Below are positions 11,283 to 25,629 of a stretch of 64,000 bases of DNA, in pieces. The position numbers and the translations under genes are program-made. Source of the DNA: Larus michahellis (lineage: Eukaryota; Chordata; Aves; Charadriiformes; Laridae); contig NC_133901.1 in the NCBI RefSeq assembly GCF_964199755.1, positions 5,805,016-5,869,015 on the forward strand. The letters are read 5' to 3'. Position 1 is the stretch's first letter. Every line of letters begins with the position of its first letter. The notes beneath the pieces are model-generated. The model worked only from the letters and a program-made list of their open reading frames with translations, searched no databases and had not been told where the DNA came from.

Positions 11283-14200
11283 GCTGTGTTTCACGGGCAG
11301 GCTCTTTGATCAGCCGATGCCTGAGTATTATTCGGCACACAGGAAAATGGACAACTTAGGTAAAGAGCTAGCCGCTGCTAAAGGGCTGTCGACGTTGCCA
11401 GCAGTCATTAGGCAGCCTTTGGCTTTGAACAAGAGAATATCATAAGCTGGGGGACGAACTCCCCTTTCCTTTGCACTAGGGCAATATTTCACAGCTCCCA
11501 CCCCGATGCACCAATCTACGGCTAAACCTGCAGCAAGTTGCGACTCAAAACAAGTAGCGAGGGGTTGGTTAACCCCGGCTCGCGTTCCCGACTGCAGTGT
11601 TGTGTGAAGAGCGTCAGGCGAGGAGGGAATCCTGCGAAGGCTCTCCCGTAGTGATTTATTTTCCTTCGCAGAGCAGCGCAGAGCCCTCCCAGCCCTAATT
11701 GCCGGGTGCTCTCTCGTGGCTGCTCGGGGAAGTGCTGACGGTCCCTCCGCCAGCTCAGACCAGACTTTCTTCAAAACAAATTAAAGAAAAGGGCCCGTGG
11801 CCAACTGGAAGCAGCTCCGGACGACTGTAAAGTCCCCAGCAAGAGGACTCTTTACAGCCCGGTGCCCAAGTGCTGGGCTGCCGTAGGGGAGCAAATTCAG
11901 ATTTTTACCTAATTGTTGCCCGTTTGAGTAGCCAAGAAACAAGCAGGAGCTAACCCAGGTCTTGCTGGGCAGAGGTACCAGTGATGACCTCTTCGTGCCG
12001 GCAGCAAGTTTCTCTCCATTAGCTCGTAGCTACTATAGCGATTTTGAAGTTCTGCTTTACCTTCTCTCTCTTTTTTTTTTTTTTTTTTTTTTTTTTTGGG
12101 TAATGACAAGTATAAGAAACAGAGTACACGTTAGTGTGCGGAGCCTTATACATGAGCCAGACCGGAGCAGTGCGGAAAGGCTGTCTTGATTCATTGCACT
12201 CATATGATTTTGGCTGCAGTAAATTCACTCTCCTGCTACAGCATGCAATTTGAGGGTTTATTGAATACTGGCACAAACAGAGGGAATCATCAAAGTCTAG
12301 ATAATTGCAGGCCTTTTTTTGCTTCCGCTGTCATTGCTTTACCAGCTATTGTCTCGCTGCTTAGGAAAGCACAGCCAAATACCTCTCATAAGAAATAAAA
12401 TATTAAAAAAGTAAATTTTATTCCTTCTTCAATTTCTTTTCCTTGTGGTAGGACTTACTCTTATGTATGATTTTTTTACGGTCTCCAGGAAGTTTCGGTT
12501 TCTTCTCCTATTTCAGTATCCTTTTATTCAGCATTGTCTCTAAAAAATGTTATACAAGATCCTGTCCTTCTTTTTTTTTTTTTTTTGTTAGCACCCAAAG
12601 TCTTGGCCCCTTTCTGTTAGAGATGGAAACCTAACACCTCTTCTTCAGCAGAAGGAGTCTGGGCTGTGCAGTCCCTGGAGAAGCTTTCTGTTCACCCCAG
12701 CGAGCACCAGACCGACTGCCGGGAGAGCGCCTTCCCTCCTCAGCCTTCGCCTCCCATTTGTCTTCCCTGCTATCCCCATGTCTCAGTTCCTCTAAAAATC
12801 ACCCGGCGCTCATTGGCCGTTTCAGAAAAGACAACTGCTCCATCGCAGTCGAAATCTGAGCTCGCACATATGGTTGAAGTTAAGCTAAGGTCTTCTTCCC
12901 AGAAATGCTTTGTGAAGTTCTTCTCCAGGCAAGTCTTTTCCAGTAAGATAGTGTCTCCTTGCCTGCTATTTTGCTTAGTCTCGCTTTCTTTTATCTTCCT
13001 TGTCGAACTTAAATGTCGCCATTCACTGCTAGCAGATGTGGTTTGGGATTCCTACATTCTTTTATGCCTTTATTTCAGTGCTTTCATCACAGCTTCTCTT
13101 TCAGCTAGGTGAATCAAAGGCCTTTCCATAGTCCAGTCAATGCAAGCTATACATGATGGCTTGTTTTATTTGGCAATCTTCTCCAGTATGTGATTCATTG
13201 TCTGCAGGTGATTCATAGTTAGGAAATTACTTCTGAACTCTGCCAGTGCTTGTGGTTGATTAAAGTTCAGAAGTCCCTGTAGTCTGTTCACCAGCGCTTT
13301 TTTGTCAACTCAAATATTTGTGTGCAGTAAAGAACAGTAAAAAGTGGATGTGCTATTGACATGAGCAATTTACTTGAATGTTTGCATCTTTAGAAGGTTC
13401 TACCAAAATTTTTAGAACTGGCATGAAACTGTTTCACAATGTCTGACTAAATGAATCACGTTTTACAAATAAATATCTGTCAAATTGTTCAATTACTCGA
13501 GATCCAGTCATTAAGCAATAAAATAAAGCAGTAAATAGGAGACATCTGCTGCAAAGTGCTACAGAAACATAAGCGTCTTTCTCAAGTTACCTTCTTTGCA
13601 TTTCCGTATAATGATTCACCAAAAATGTCTTACCCAAGGCAATCAAACATGAGAAAATTGTCCCCCGCAAAACAATATTGGCATAGCATGGTACCTTACC
13701 CAAAGCAAATACAGCTTAATATCTCAGTGGAGGCTACCTTGGGACAAAGAGGAGAAGACTGATCAGTTGACGTGCTGCAACGTTATTAGGTGAGATCAGA
13801 TGGTTCGGGATACTGAAACCTTGAAAGAAAAATGGTATTGGAAGTCATTGCTTCTGATCTTGAATTAATTTTTTAAAGATGTAAATGCTGCCCTTCCTTT
13901 GAAAGATAATATTTCCCATAATGACCGAGAGAGAACCCAACTTTCTCTTTACATCAGAGGTGCTTTTAGGAATAACATTAAAACTCAAGGCACAAGTGGT
14001 CAAAGGGTTTAAACATGGAGTCTCTAAGGACCGCCTGGTCAAATCCATTGGAGCTGCCACTGAATACGAAAGGTTGGTAACTTCCAGACAGCTGCGGTCA
14101 GACTGAAGGGGGGATGACAGCTCACTTTGGTCAGACGCGCCTCCACATCAGGACTGCCACTTTCCCCAGGAGGATGAGGGGCTTTTTGGCAGCATCAGCC

Positions 14201-17150
14201 TACAGTGGTGACACAGAAAATGGTATTTCCAAGAATACAAATTAATTAAAATACCTTTTGGAAAGGCACTCAGATAAGAGAAAATTTAAGGAGCTGTAGC
14301 CTCTTCCCTTTGCTTTCAGGCAGCCCATGCTCATTGCTTCATCTGGAGTGTCGGTTTGCAGAGCGGTGCCTGATTCACGTTTCTTTGAAAAAGAAAATAT
14401 TTTTAAAACTTATCTTCATAGTTATAGAATTTCCTGTGAAAGATACATTTTTCCTGCCAAAAGATTCCTACAATGCTCGAGTAGTACTTCAAAAACGGTA
14501 AAGCTGGAATGACACTTGCATATTTTACTGGTAATGGAGCATAGTAAAAACAGAAATGGAAAGAATACTCAAGTATCCAAAGCTGTGTTATCACAGAAGT
14601 ATCAGCTTCTTTCAGACCTTTCTCTGTCTAACATTTCAGCACCAGCAGCTCTACCTATAACTTGGCTCGCAGATTATGTTTAAAATTGGACTTATACCTA
14701 TTAAACCCATACCGTATGAAGGTCTCTGCGTATAATTCAGAATTCTTTTCTAAACAGAAACCCTGTAACTTCTCCATGCTTCAGGTTGCAACGGTTCTCT
14801 GTACATACCTCCACTTACAGGACTGGGTGGTTTTTGCCAAAAGTAAGGTTTCAAATATCTAGTTAGTGATTTGAGTTACTTACCACAGCTCTCGCAAGCC
14901 TGAGAAGCTCCAGCAAGTGCAGTGTGTGTTTTAAACCTCCCAATACACTTGTTTAGGCAAATGTTTTTGCCGAGTTCAATTTCTCCCAGGAGAATTCACT
15001 TTGGAGAAGAATTGGTTAAAAAAAGACCTCCCCCAGGATTTGGCTGAGTATAGTTGGCAACAACTTACCAAGAACATTGGGACATCATGAAATGCAAAAT
15101 TGGATTAAAAAAAATAAATAAAAATCCCTAAAACAGGAGGTTAAGACCCCAGTTTTCCATCTCATCCAAGAAATTGCATCCAGCGCAATTTGAATAAAGA
15201 CGTTCAACAACTAGGAGCTGAACGCTTGATTTGTAGCCACCCTTTAAACCTGTCTCAGAAGACATAGAAATGCTCCTGCTTAGGCGGGATTTTCCAAAAG
15301 CCACCAGCTCCGTTCTGCCGGCTGCCACGGGCCCTTGCAAGTCTCGCTGGCACAGCAAACCTCCAGGTTAGATTTGCCCGCTGAGATTAACCTACACCGC
15401 TCCTCTTTTATAAAAGACTCCAAGCAACGACAATGGATTTGGCATTTTACTCGTCCGCAGTACTCAGCTTTGAATTCCTGCCTCATTTAACCAAAGGTAT
15501 TTGGCTTGGTCACCCTTCCTCTTTGATAGCTTAGATATCGGTGCGCTTCGCCTTTATGCAACATGTGCTTTTTATTTTAGGCTGTGCAAAAACTATGTCA
15601 CGACGCTAGGGAAAATATATTCCCCCGCATCCCGGGATAAAAAGGGTGGTAGTCAATTCAAATTGGTGTCCACTCTTCCATGACAAGTGCATGCACATAT
15701 AGCAGGTCAATGTATTTATTTCCAAGGTTTCTCTATGGCTCAGACATCAAAAATCCACCGTGAGTGGCAGAAGGACTTCCATGAGAAGCCATGCCTCTGG
15801 CTCACCTACTCTATTTCTAGATTATCTTTTTAATTAACCTGAAAACATCCAAAACAATGAATTTGTCTTTAAAGTAAGACTCAAAACATACATAGCAATA
15901 AAACACAAAACTAGTGCGGTTTTCCTTTTTTTTTTCCTGAAAGAAAAGGTAGCGTTATTATAAAACTCCAGCGTTCCTAGTGATGATACAGGGACTCATT
16001 AAATGCGAGGGGAGAGACAGGAGGTAGAACAACGACTTTCTGAAATAAAACCCTGTGACAGCATGTCACACTCAATTACACCCAAGGAGATGCGCGTGGA
16101 ACTGCACATGCAGACAAACGCCGCTAGAGCTGATGTCCACGTGCATCCCGGCTTCCCGGCCATCAGAAAACAGTGGGGAGGTTAACGGCGTCAGGAGCTG
16201 AGCAGTCCCACTGGCGTGTTTTTAGGACATATAAAATAAGTTTTAAACAAACAGCGAGGATGAAGCACCAACGTGGTGAGACCCCTTCCTGAAAGCCTGG
16301 AGAGACTCCTTGGAAACAACAACTCTTCGGAATCATTTACAAATGCTGCCCCATCTGTAAACACAAGAAACATCCTTAATGTAAACAGCGTCCCTCGCTC
16401 TGAAAGTGCGAGGAGAAATGAACAGGAAGCAAGGCAGCAGAAGGAGGAATAAATCAATGACAGACTTTTATGAAACAAGACATCTTGGTCCTTACGCATA
16501 TACTCACACACCAAAATCGCTTATTAACTCCACATGGATCAAGCGAACTCTTTGGAAGAGGGAGCCTAAAGAGATGAGGAACATGAAAGGAGCATCTAGA
16601 AACAGATGGGACATAACGTTTTCAATAAACTCGAACATGGATGGGAATCTCACATAGCAGCAGCTAAACTACCTCGTGCTGTGAGCCCATCAAATTTCAC
16701 AAGCTTAACAACATTGGACTGAATCTATACATGTGGATGAGAATTTGCAGAGGATAAATCTCGCATGTTATTTGAAGCTGATGAGCTGTGCGGTTCAGCA
16801 GTAGGGACGCTCCCTCCAGGTTAATACAAGGTACCCGCGTAGCACATCGCTGGGAGCAGCAGCTTCTCGACGTGCTTTGAAAGCGAGGGCATAATCATTC
16901 GCCGATGTATCTTGCCTAGTCTATGGTGAACTAGCTGATTCAGTGATTTCTTTTCCCGTTCTCTAAACTGTGACTGGGCCAGAAATTCTTGTTCTAAGCC
17001 TGGATCTGGACCTCACTTTTGAATAAAATAAAAAAAGTTCCCAGTGTCTGGTAGTACTCTATAGTTATTATTTGCACTATAGGAAGACCAAGAAGTCCAA
17101 AAATCAGACCAGAGCCAGTATGTTCAGCTCCATACAAACACAGTATAATC
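11283..17150. other. Intergenic, no gene recognised
   Basis: Two ORFs of 148 codons occur here (minus strand 11328-11774, plus strand 12666-13112), but neither has splice context, recognisable domains or a starting signal, and I treat them as chance. A 27-base T-run lies at 12071-12097. No CR1 copy was noticed. Confidence 0.5.
12071..12097. repeat. Poly(T) run, 27 bases
   Basis: An uninterrupted T homopolymer preceded by a short CT-rich run. Lengths of such runs are unreliable in sequencing. Confidence 0.9.
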
Positions 17151-17156
17151 TTTATT
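17151..17156 (-). terminator. Candidate minus-strand poly(A) signal
   Basis: TTTATT on the plus strand reads AATAAA on the minus strand, within GGCAATAAAGATT. Downstream on the minus strand is a TGTGTTTGTATGG-type GT-rich element (about 17131-17143). The combination is better than average, but no exon upstream on that strand is recognised. Confidence 0.3.
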
Positions 17157-20100
17157 GCCTTGAAGAATTTACAGTCAAAACAGGCAGAAATGGCCAGAAT
17201 TTAAAACACAGGTAATTTGCAATGCAGCGTATGAACCCTCAGTTCCTTGGTACTCTCCCGTCCACGCTGCCCCTTCACCCTAGGCCTTCTAATGACCAGT
17301 GAAGGTTGTTTTTTGACCAAGAGCTGCTGCGGTGCTGATGAATACAAGTATTCCCTGTGATAGAGAAGAAAAGCAATCTTGACTGCGGCGAGAAAATGCC
17401 CCCAGGTGCGATCAGTTTTCCCATTAAAACGCTTTGTGTATCTTCAGATCTGATGAGACACTAATAGCCACCAATTAAACCTGACACAACTGATAATAAA
17501 AATCTATAGCTATCTCTAATATGTAACAGTGCCTACGACTTAATTACCTTAATCACATTTACCCTTACTGCAAGACCGGCGATTCATGACCAATCATTCC
17601 ACTGACCTCCATCAAGCACTTGATAAAAAGCACCTTTGAGGAAAACCTTCACTTTACAAGAATGCTCTATTAGGCTGTGGATTAAGAAAGGAAATTGGTA
17701 CCTGGGGTCAAGTCGTTTTGGTACTATTTACGTTGGAAAGGGTCTCCCTGATTTATATCTCTATAAATATTATCTCCTCACCAGGTGAGGTGCCAGCTGC
17801 CAGTGCTGGGCCAGGCTGGACTGCATCGGGTGTAAATCAGGAGAGGGCATGGTGTGTCCTCTGTGCCTGAGGCTGACGAGTCCACTTGAAGGGCAGGTCC
17901 CTATGGGACAGCGTGGTGTGATGGGGTGACCTCTCCGGGAGCCGACCCTGGTGATGTGGGTGGAGGTGTCCTCCACAAGATCCACAAGATCCTTCATTTT
18001 GGGCTCCAGCAAATTTGAAGCAGAAATACAAGCCCAGAAACGAGCATCATGGGCACAGAAGGTGGGACACGTGTATATACACTTATATATACTGTCTCTC
18101 CCATTCAGATCAACAGTGCACGTGAATTAAGGGACATCCCAGTAATTTGTAAGCACTCCTTTAAGCAGGAGCAGCAGCCACCTGCCTGACTTAGGGCAGG
18201 ATTTATTTAGAGGACACCTCACCCCTTCCCCCAAATCTATACAAATCCAGCTGTGCACAGGAAGATGGATTTTCTCCCGACTTCATCATACATTATCAGC
18301 CCTTACCATGAATTCCTGAGAATGGCTCACAATCCAGGTCAGTCCCACCTTTCCATCTCTTTCTGTGCCGTGAGATCAGTCCCAACGAGCGAGTGAGAGA
18401 CAAGCGTGGTGTTGGGCATCCTCTTCCTGCTCAAAAAGCTCTTCAGGACCCACCTCGTCACCCCGCGTCTTTCCGTGGCACAAGGCGATGTCAGTGACTG
18501 CGTCGCTGGTTTTTGCCATGATTTTGTGCAGTCCTGACCCATCCAGAAGGGAAAGGGTGGTACCAAAGCAAAGAGCCCCACATTAAAATCAGGACTGAGC
18601 TGCTGCCATGGGGGATTCCCAGCAGAGCTGGCGCTGGGGTCACCAAGCCACCTTCAAGGATTTTGTTTGTGAAGTGCCTTGGTTAAGTCAACAGAGGCTC
18701 TTTTGGGAGAAAAGAACATAAATTGTTTGCTTTATGTTTCTGAAGAAGACCTGTGCTGGTTAGACTCAAGGATATTTTTGACAGAAGATGGCACAGCAGA
18801 AATATTTCAAAGAGGAAATCTGGATCATGACGTACAGCATTATTCTCCTAGTCCAAGTGTTAGCAGGATTTATGGTAAGATTATGACTTCAACTATTGCT
18901 ATCACAACTGTTAGTCCCACCCAGTCATTAAATATTGTTTTTTTGGAAGAGCTAAAAGCCTTTCATAGCACGTAAATATAAGTATCCTCATTTTACCATT
19001 GGAGAAACAGAGAGCAAAGACTTCAGATCTTCCCGAGATCTCAGTCTGTGAAATGTCCATACTGGAAAACCACGATGCTCAGAAAAAAGAGCTGATACGG
19101 GATCTAAGAAGGCTTCAACTGTTTTATAGAAACATTTACGCACATCAAAACATTTCATCCCAGGCCACTGCCACTGCAGGTAGCTGCTAATTAAAATCTG
19201 GTGTGCTGTGGCTACCGTCTTTAAAACTCTGGCTAGCATATGTTTTATTTCTCTTCATTTTTTTTTCTAAGCTTGTCCAATGATACTTTCAAAATTCAGT
19301 TTTATGTTTAAAGATTGAGTTTAATAACCTTGTACAATATATAAGGAGATTATAATTTATTATTTAAAAAGTTTCCTGACAAGATGTCTACAAGAAACAT
19401 GACCCAAACCACACCGCCTTGTAATAATACCTCTTAAAAATTCCTGACCTCCCACTAAACACTCCTGCAGACTTCCCTGCTTCAGTCCTCGCTGAATATC
19501 TCATATATGTCCCCTATAACATTGCACAGGAGGAAATGAAACGGGAAAGTCATCGGCTCAGACAGACAAACGACGGCAATTATGTAGCACCGTGATATTT
19601 TCTCTTAGCATCGACAAGACCCCCTTTTTCTGACAGCGGGGGCTGGAGGCTCACACAAACAGCTTCGGGTTCCCCGTGGCATTTGGTGCATCTTCCCTCG
19701 TCTTAAAGATGGGGCACTAAGAATCTGGCGCTCTGGAAAGGGGGAAACGCCACAGGCTGCTCGGGTGCATGCAGGGCGCAGTGAGGACAGGCGGGAGAGG
19801 TCCAGGCAGGAGAAGTAGAGCCGTGACCGTGAGGAGCACAGCCCCTCCGCAGCCAGCCCCGGCTCCCAGGGCTTTGGGTGCTCAGATACCCACCCCCAGG
19901 CTCAACCCGGGGTGATGCTGCCTCCGCCTGTGCCCCAGCTGGGCTTTGGGGCTCCTCCGCTCCCGACCCTGCACCTGCACATCGTGTTCACTGCGGCAGA
20001 GGTTTCCCACCAGCATGTGGTGCTCCAGACTGGGGGCCGTGTCTCCCCTCCCAATGGTTTGCACCTGCCCGATGCCCCCTCCCTCCCCATAGGAAATGGC

Positions 20101-23100
20101 TCTCTCCCTTCCCTACCTTACACCACCTTGAGGGACTTTATCTGCAGGATCTGCACCACCTTGAATGACTTTATCACCATGATGGCTGAGCCTTGTCTTC
20201 ACGTGCAACGCAAATCCCAGCCAGGCAAGCCATAGCAGTGGGCCACCACCGCCTTTTTGCCCCTGTGTCCCTGCAGCTGCAGGTGACAACCAGGTTGGGT
20301 GCGGGGTCAGTATTATCTCGACACAGCGATTTGCCAATTGATGATTTGTGTCCGTATGGATTTTCTATTTGCTCACTTTTGCTTACTTTTCCAGCTGGAA
20401 AAGAGATTTTTAATTATTATTTTTTTTTATTTGTTTTTTATTCCTTGCAACTGTAGGAGCATTACTGTAAGAGAGCTTTCGTGTGAGCTCAGCCACAGCA
20501 TGCCAGCAACTATTCGCAATCACTAATAGGTAAAACTACTCTGGGATTTTAAAGCTTTTAACAAGACCTTGTCTAGACTGGTATTTAGTGGCAATACAAT
20601 TAAATCATACTGCAAAAGGGAAAAAAAAAAAAAAGGAGAAAAAAAAGAGATTAAATTATTTTAATTACCTTTTGAAGCCACTTCTGCCCTGTAGAGGTCA
20701 GACCTTGATCTGATTTAAATCCGTGCACATCAGGTGTTACTCCACTGACGTAGCAGCAGTGCAAAGGTTAAAGAGATCACAGTGTTGGTCTGTAAGACTA
20801 GCTAAAACTTGGTCTATAGTACAGCTATATTTGCAATAAATTTGGGGGGGGGGTTTCTTTTTCTTTTGCCAAAGGAGTACCACAGCACAGGGTGGTGACT
20901 CAGGACCTCGTGTGAAATGTCCAGGATGCAGATGCTGGTGATCAACCTTCCTGGGATGCAGGGATGCATTTGCCCTGCCTGCTCCCCACGAGCATCTCCT
21001 CGCCCCCACGCCCTCACTGCAGCCCCACGGCCCGGAGCGAAGGCCAACAACAGCTTTGCTGAAGGCAGGTGCCAGCGGGCTCCCACCAGTGACTGGTAGG
21101 AAGCATTGTGGCCATTAGATGTGGCACCGACCCAGGGACCGTTTCAGCTCTGAAATGGGCTCGTGATCCCCAGCCCAGAGCGGAAGAGGGACGGTCTCTA
21201 TATATTTCTCCCATATCGTCCCATTTATCCTTTCTCCATTAAGCTGGGGTGGATGGCTTTGCTCCTTGGGCTTTTGCAGCCCTTCACATCAGATTCATCT
21301 CCAATGCCTGATGCTCTTTCCCTAGCTAATTAAACTTTCATTTGTTGCTTCCTTGCAACTACAGATTTTAAAACTATACATATATTTTTTTTTTTTCTGT
21401 TGGGTTAGGATCGCTTCCAACTTCCAATCCCCAATTTAGATTACATGCTCAGAAACTAACTCCAAACATTTACTGCGTTTGAAGGTCACAGTGCTATTGA
21501 TTGATTTCCAGTTATAATGTATGTTGTCCTAACATGAGTTAAAAACATTCTGGGCTAAATCCAAAAATGCTGGGATCAAAGCATCTGGACTTGTTGCTTT
21601 CATGTTTGGCACATAAAGGGGCTGGCAGTCACCAATGTGGTCTTGGCTGGGCTATAGTTGTTTTCATTCTCTGATGTGAAACAGTTGGGAATCACAGACC
21701 CTCCAACAGTTATAGTGGACTAAATAAAAATTGGCTTAATAACCTGCCAAGCATTTGAAAGTGCCAGTCTCCACAGTTTTTCACAACTTATTGGCTATGG
21801 CATGTTTTTCTTTTCATTTCTCTTGGTTGTTTTTTTTTTTTCTTCCTCTTTTCTTTTTTTTTTTTTTTAAAGAAAGAAGTTTCTATAAAATTGGACTTTT
21901 TCAGTTGAGTATTTGAAATAGGTAAACTCTTCATCTCATCAGACTCAATTTATCATCTTTGATCTGACTTCACTCATTCCTTTGGCTGCTCCATCTGATT
22001 TTTTAATTTTTGAAAAAAAAAAAAAATTATGAAAACATTTTCCCTATCTAACTTATCACATAAGAAAATAAACAAGGGACAATTTCTTGGCTAGCCCGCC
22101 TTAAAGATATCCCAGCACTGCATCTGCACATCAGCTTTTCACTTTCAAATTCACTTTAAACTGATTATTCCTAAAGTGTTTTTTTTTAATAGTCTCCCTA
22201 AAAGTCTTCTATTTATATTTGCTGTTTATAAAATAGCGTCCAGAGGCCATTGTGCAATGCGCTGCACATAGTCAAAAGCCATCCAGCTCTCGAGACAAAC
22301 AATGGAAATACTTTGCAGATGGGAGCTGTTTCACAGATGGCGTACGGGGGCAGGAGAGACGCGAAGGTTGGAAAGAGGAAGGAATACGGATGTTGGCCAT
22401 GGTTGTGAAAGAAGGCAGTGGCAGGGCCAGGCACTTAACCCACGTTCCCATCCAATCGCTTCCCTGTTAATTACTCTTCCCCTCTCATCCTTTTAGAAGA
22501 CACATTGTAATTTTTACCCCCTTCTCTCACGTTTCTACAAAAATAAAGGGTTGACCATTGAAAACTCTAATTTTTCATGCACAACCCACGTTTTTCAGTC
22601 ACTTTGGCTGATTTCAAGGAACTTTGGGTTGGCTTTGGGAGTAATGCTTTGGAGCAGACGCCAGGGCTGCCCATGGCGAGGGCACCCTGGGGCAGTACCA
22701 GGAAGGTCAATGACTCCAAAGCAAAACAGCTGCTCCCGTTATTTCCAGCCGGGCAACAGCATCTCGTTGCACATTAGGTTGATGTTTATGCTCAGACAAG
22801 TTTTAGTGTAGCCTATCGGTCAGCGAGAGCAATGCTGCCCCTCTCGCTTCCCACGCTTGACAGCTAATCCACAGGAAAAGTGAATTCATTGCGGCCCCAT
22901 CAGTGGCCCAGCCTTGCGCTAGACCTCAGCGTTCAAGGTTGATGCGATAAATGTTCTTTGCTCCATCCCTGCGGGGCTTTCCGCAAACATCTCCCGGGGG
23001 ACCACGCGCTGCAAAAACCCTTTTCACCTGCCCTACCTGAGCCGAGATTCCTTGAATTCATCCAACCCATACCACAGGGAAAAACAGGAGAAAAAAGGAC

Positions 23101-25607
23101 TGTACGTCCTCAACCTCTGAACGAGGAGCAGGGTCTGCTCTGACTGATTTTTAAGCAGCTCATTTTCAATGTCTCCGTGAAGCTTCCAATCAGTTCTGGG
23201 ACGGTAAGACTTGGATGGAAGAGAGACTGAAACCAGCTAAAACTGAATGTTTTAGAGACAGTCAGGACATGAGGGATGAAGTGTTTAAGTAAAGAGATGA
23301 TTTCAGTTCTGGCACCTTTGGCAGGGCTAAATATCTCTTTAGGACTCGTAATAATGAAAAAATGAATCTACCGTTGAGAAAGCCAACACTCAGCATAAAA
23401 AAAAAACATATTTACCATTAACGTGTAGTCTAGAGACATCTAAAAGTAAGATTACTTGATAGTAAAATGAATATAAATTTGGCCTGCTAAAGGATTTTAA
23501 GGACTTTTTTGTGTTCAGGTGAAACATTATCAATTGGTGCTGTGTGTGGCTGTATTTATAGAGTTTGCTTTTCATATAGCCATTAGAAAACCCTATGCAC
23601 ATTCTTTCCACGTAAAATAATTTTGTAAAATAACTTAGTCCAACAGTTACACCTAGTCTGAGTATCAAAGATTTTTTTTTTTATTATTTTTAATGTTTTG
23701 ATTATAAGTGAGTAAATGAGCATATGTGCAATTAGATTTTTGGGTGCAATAGCTTCAGCCGCCACATTTTGGCATTTTATTTTATTAGCTAAAAGCTCAC
23801 ATATGGTTTCCATGTTTCCAATCTGGCTTTAAGGATGCAATGGCTGAATTAAGCAATGTTTCTCCTCACTCCAATTCCCTTAGATATACTTAAAAAGTCC
23901 ATTCAGATTATAAAAAAAAGTAAATTAAGGTTTATAATATTCAGAAGGTGGCCCATGGTAGTGACTAATACAGTGCTATCTTGTAAGTGCCCTTGCACCC
24001 TGCAGAAACTGTTAAAAGCCATGTTTCATAGTTTAAAATATTAAATCACTTCTATGATCCTGTGGGGCAGAGTCATGCCTGGATGCCAAAATACTTCTTT
24101 TACGAACAATGATGCTGTTATATCAGCGCAGGGGCCGCCAGATAATGGGTCACCCCTCGTGGCCACCGGGATTTGCAGGTCCTCCAGCATCTCCCTGCGT
24201 TGGACCCAGGGGGATTTGGGGAGGAATTTGAGAGCCCTTTTTCAACGTGGTCTGACAAAGCCTAGCAAAATGACCTGAGGGAAGGAGCTCGGGGCCGTTT
24301 GATGCATGGCCATGAGGGTGATCAACAGGACTGAGCAGCGGATGGGACAGAGGTCTGGAAGGGAGCCACGACTCCAAGGGAGGCATCACTGGGGAGCGAC
24401 GAGTGTGCTGCAGCCTCAGAAACCGCCACCCTCGGGAGAGCGATGGGACTGAAGTACCATTATATATATAAATATACAGATATGTAAGCTTGAGGAGAAC
24501 TGAAAAGGTGCTTGTGTTCGCATGGGAGACATGCTAGCTCTCTCCCAAAGCACAATGTGTCGTTACGAAAAGGGCAACGAACAACTCCGGAGCCCATGGG
24601 GAAAGAAATCGCCTGCATTTGCAGCGGAGGTGCTGCGCTTGGATGTTGAGGCAAAGCTTCCCAACTGCACAGGTCATGAGCACTTAATGAAAAGAATGAA
24701 GTTAGCGAGTCCCTTGAGAAGAGGTTCTCAATAACTGCGCAGGCAAACACATGTCAGGGATGGTCTTGGCACCAGCGCAGCAGCTTGACTACGTGACCTC
24801 CCAAGGTCCCAGCCAACCCCACATTTCTGTGAGCTCATGAAAACGTATCTAACATGTCCGGAGGCACAGGAGCGTGGGACTTCTCTACTGCATCGATGCA
24901 GATTCAGCATATATCTCTTTTATAGCAGCCTTCTCCAGGCTACCAACCTAACCAGAAAGCAAACTCCCATGGTCCCTTTTCTGGGCTTCCTAATTTACCC
25001 CGCTTCACGCATTTCTGCTGACGTGGAGCAGGATCAAGGTGAGGTGACATGTGTGTCCTCCCGCTAAGCAGCCCTGTTTGCTGCTGACCATAGGTGTGAC
25101 ATTAGGGGCTTTTTCAGAGCCACCTTCTGAGCATGGCCGCTCTGTCTGTGACAGACGTGAGGTGTGCAGAGACTGAATTACTGTGATCCAATCTCTATCG
25201 CGTTTTACAGACATAAGGAAAAACGAGTAGGCAGACGGTGAGCCCAAACCTCTACCAGTTATCATTACTGGGGGCTAAACTGGTCTCTACTTTCAGTACT
25301 TGCCTGCGTTTTTATTGACCAGTAAGCAATCTGCCTGAATAAAGACCAAAGGATCAGAAATACAGACTTTCTTCTCCAGATCTTCAAGTTTCCATCTAAA
25401 TCCACCCTAATCCAGCAAAACATGCAAATATGAACATAAACCACATCCATAGGTACACTTAAGTATGGGATTAAACAGTTTGCTGAATAGGGTCCCTACA
25501 TTACTAAGACATTGGCTGCTAGTCTTGGCTCTTTTTTTCAGTTAAATTGAGATGGGAAAAGGTTTCCACACTGGGATGAAGCCCAGGTTTTTTCTGTCCT
25601 TTAGCTC

Positions 25608-25629
25608 TTTTTTTTTTTTTTTTTTTTTT
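25608..25629. repeat. Poly(T) run, 22 bases
   Basis: Homopolymer T tract in intergenic DNA. It may be the poly(A) remnant of a retroposed sequence on the minus strand, but no such sequence was identified beside it. Confidence 0.9.

Noticed and set aside
11328..11774. 148-codon minus-strand ORF
   Set aside because: No domain, no splice context and low-complexity-free but unfamiliar sequence. It lies in a GC-richer patch where long chance ORFs are more common.
12666..13112. 148-codon plus-strand ORF with a hydrophobic segment
   Set aside because: No recognisable family, no promoter or poly(A) signal nearby; the hydrophobic part comes from T-rich DNA.
24290..24370. Possible internal CR1 fragment
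   Set aside because: A short GGCCATGAGGGTGATCAACA-like match to a CR1 internal block, but no neighbouring CR1 blocks in order, so the call could not be supported.
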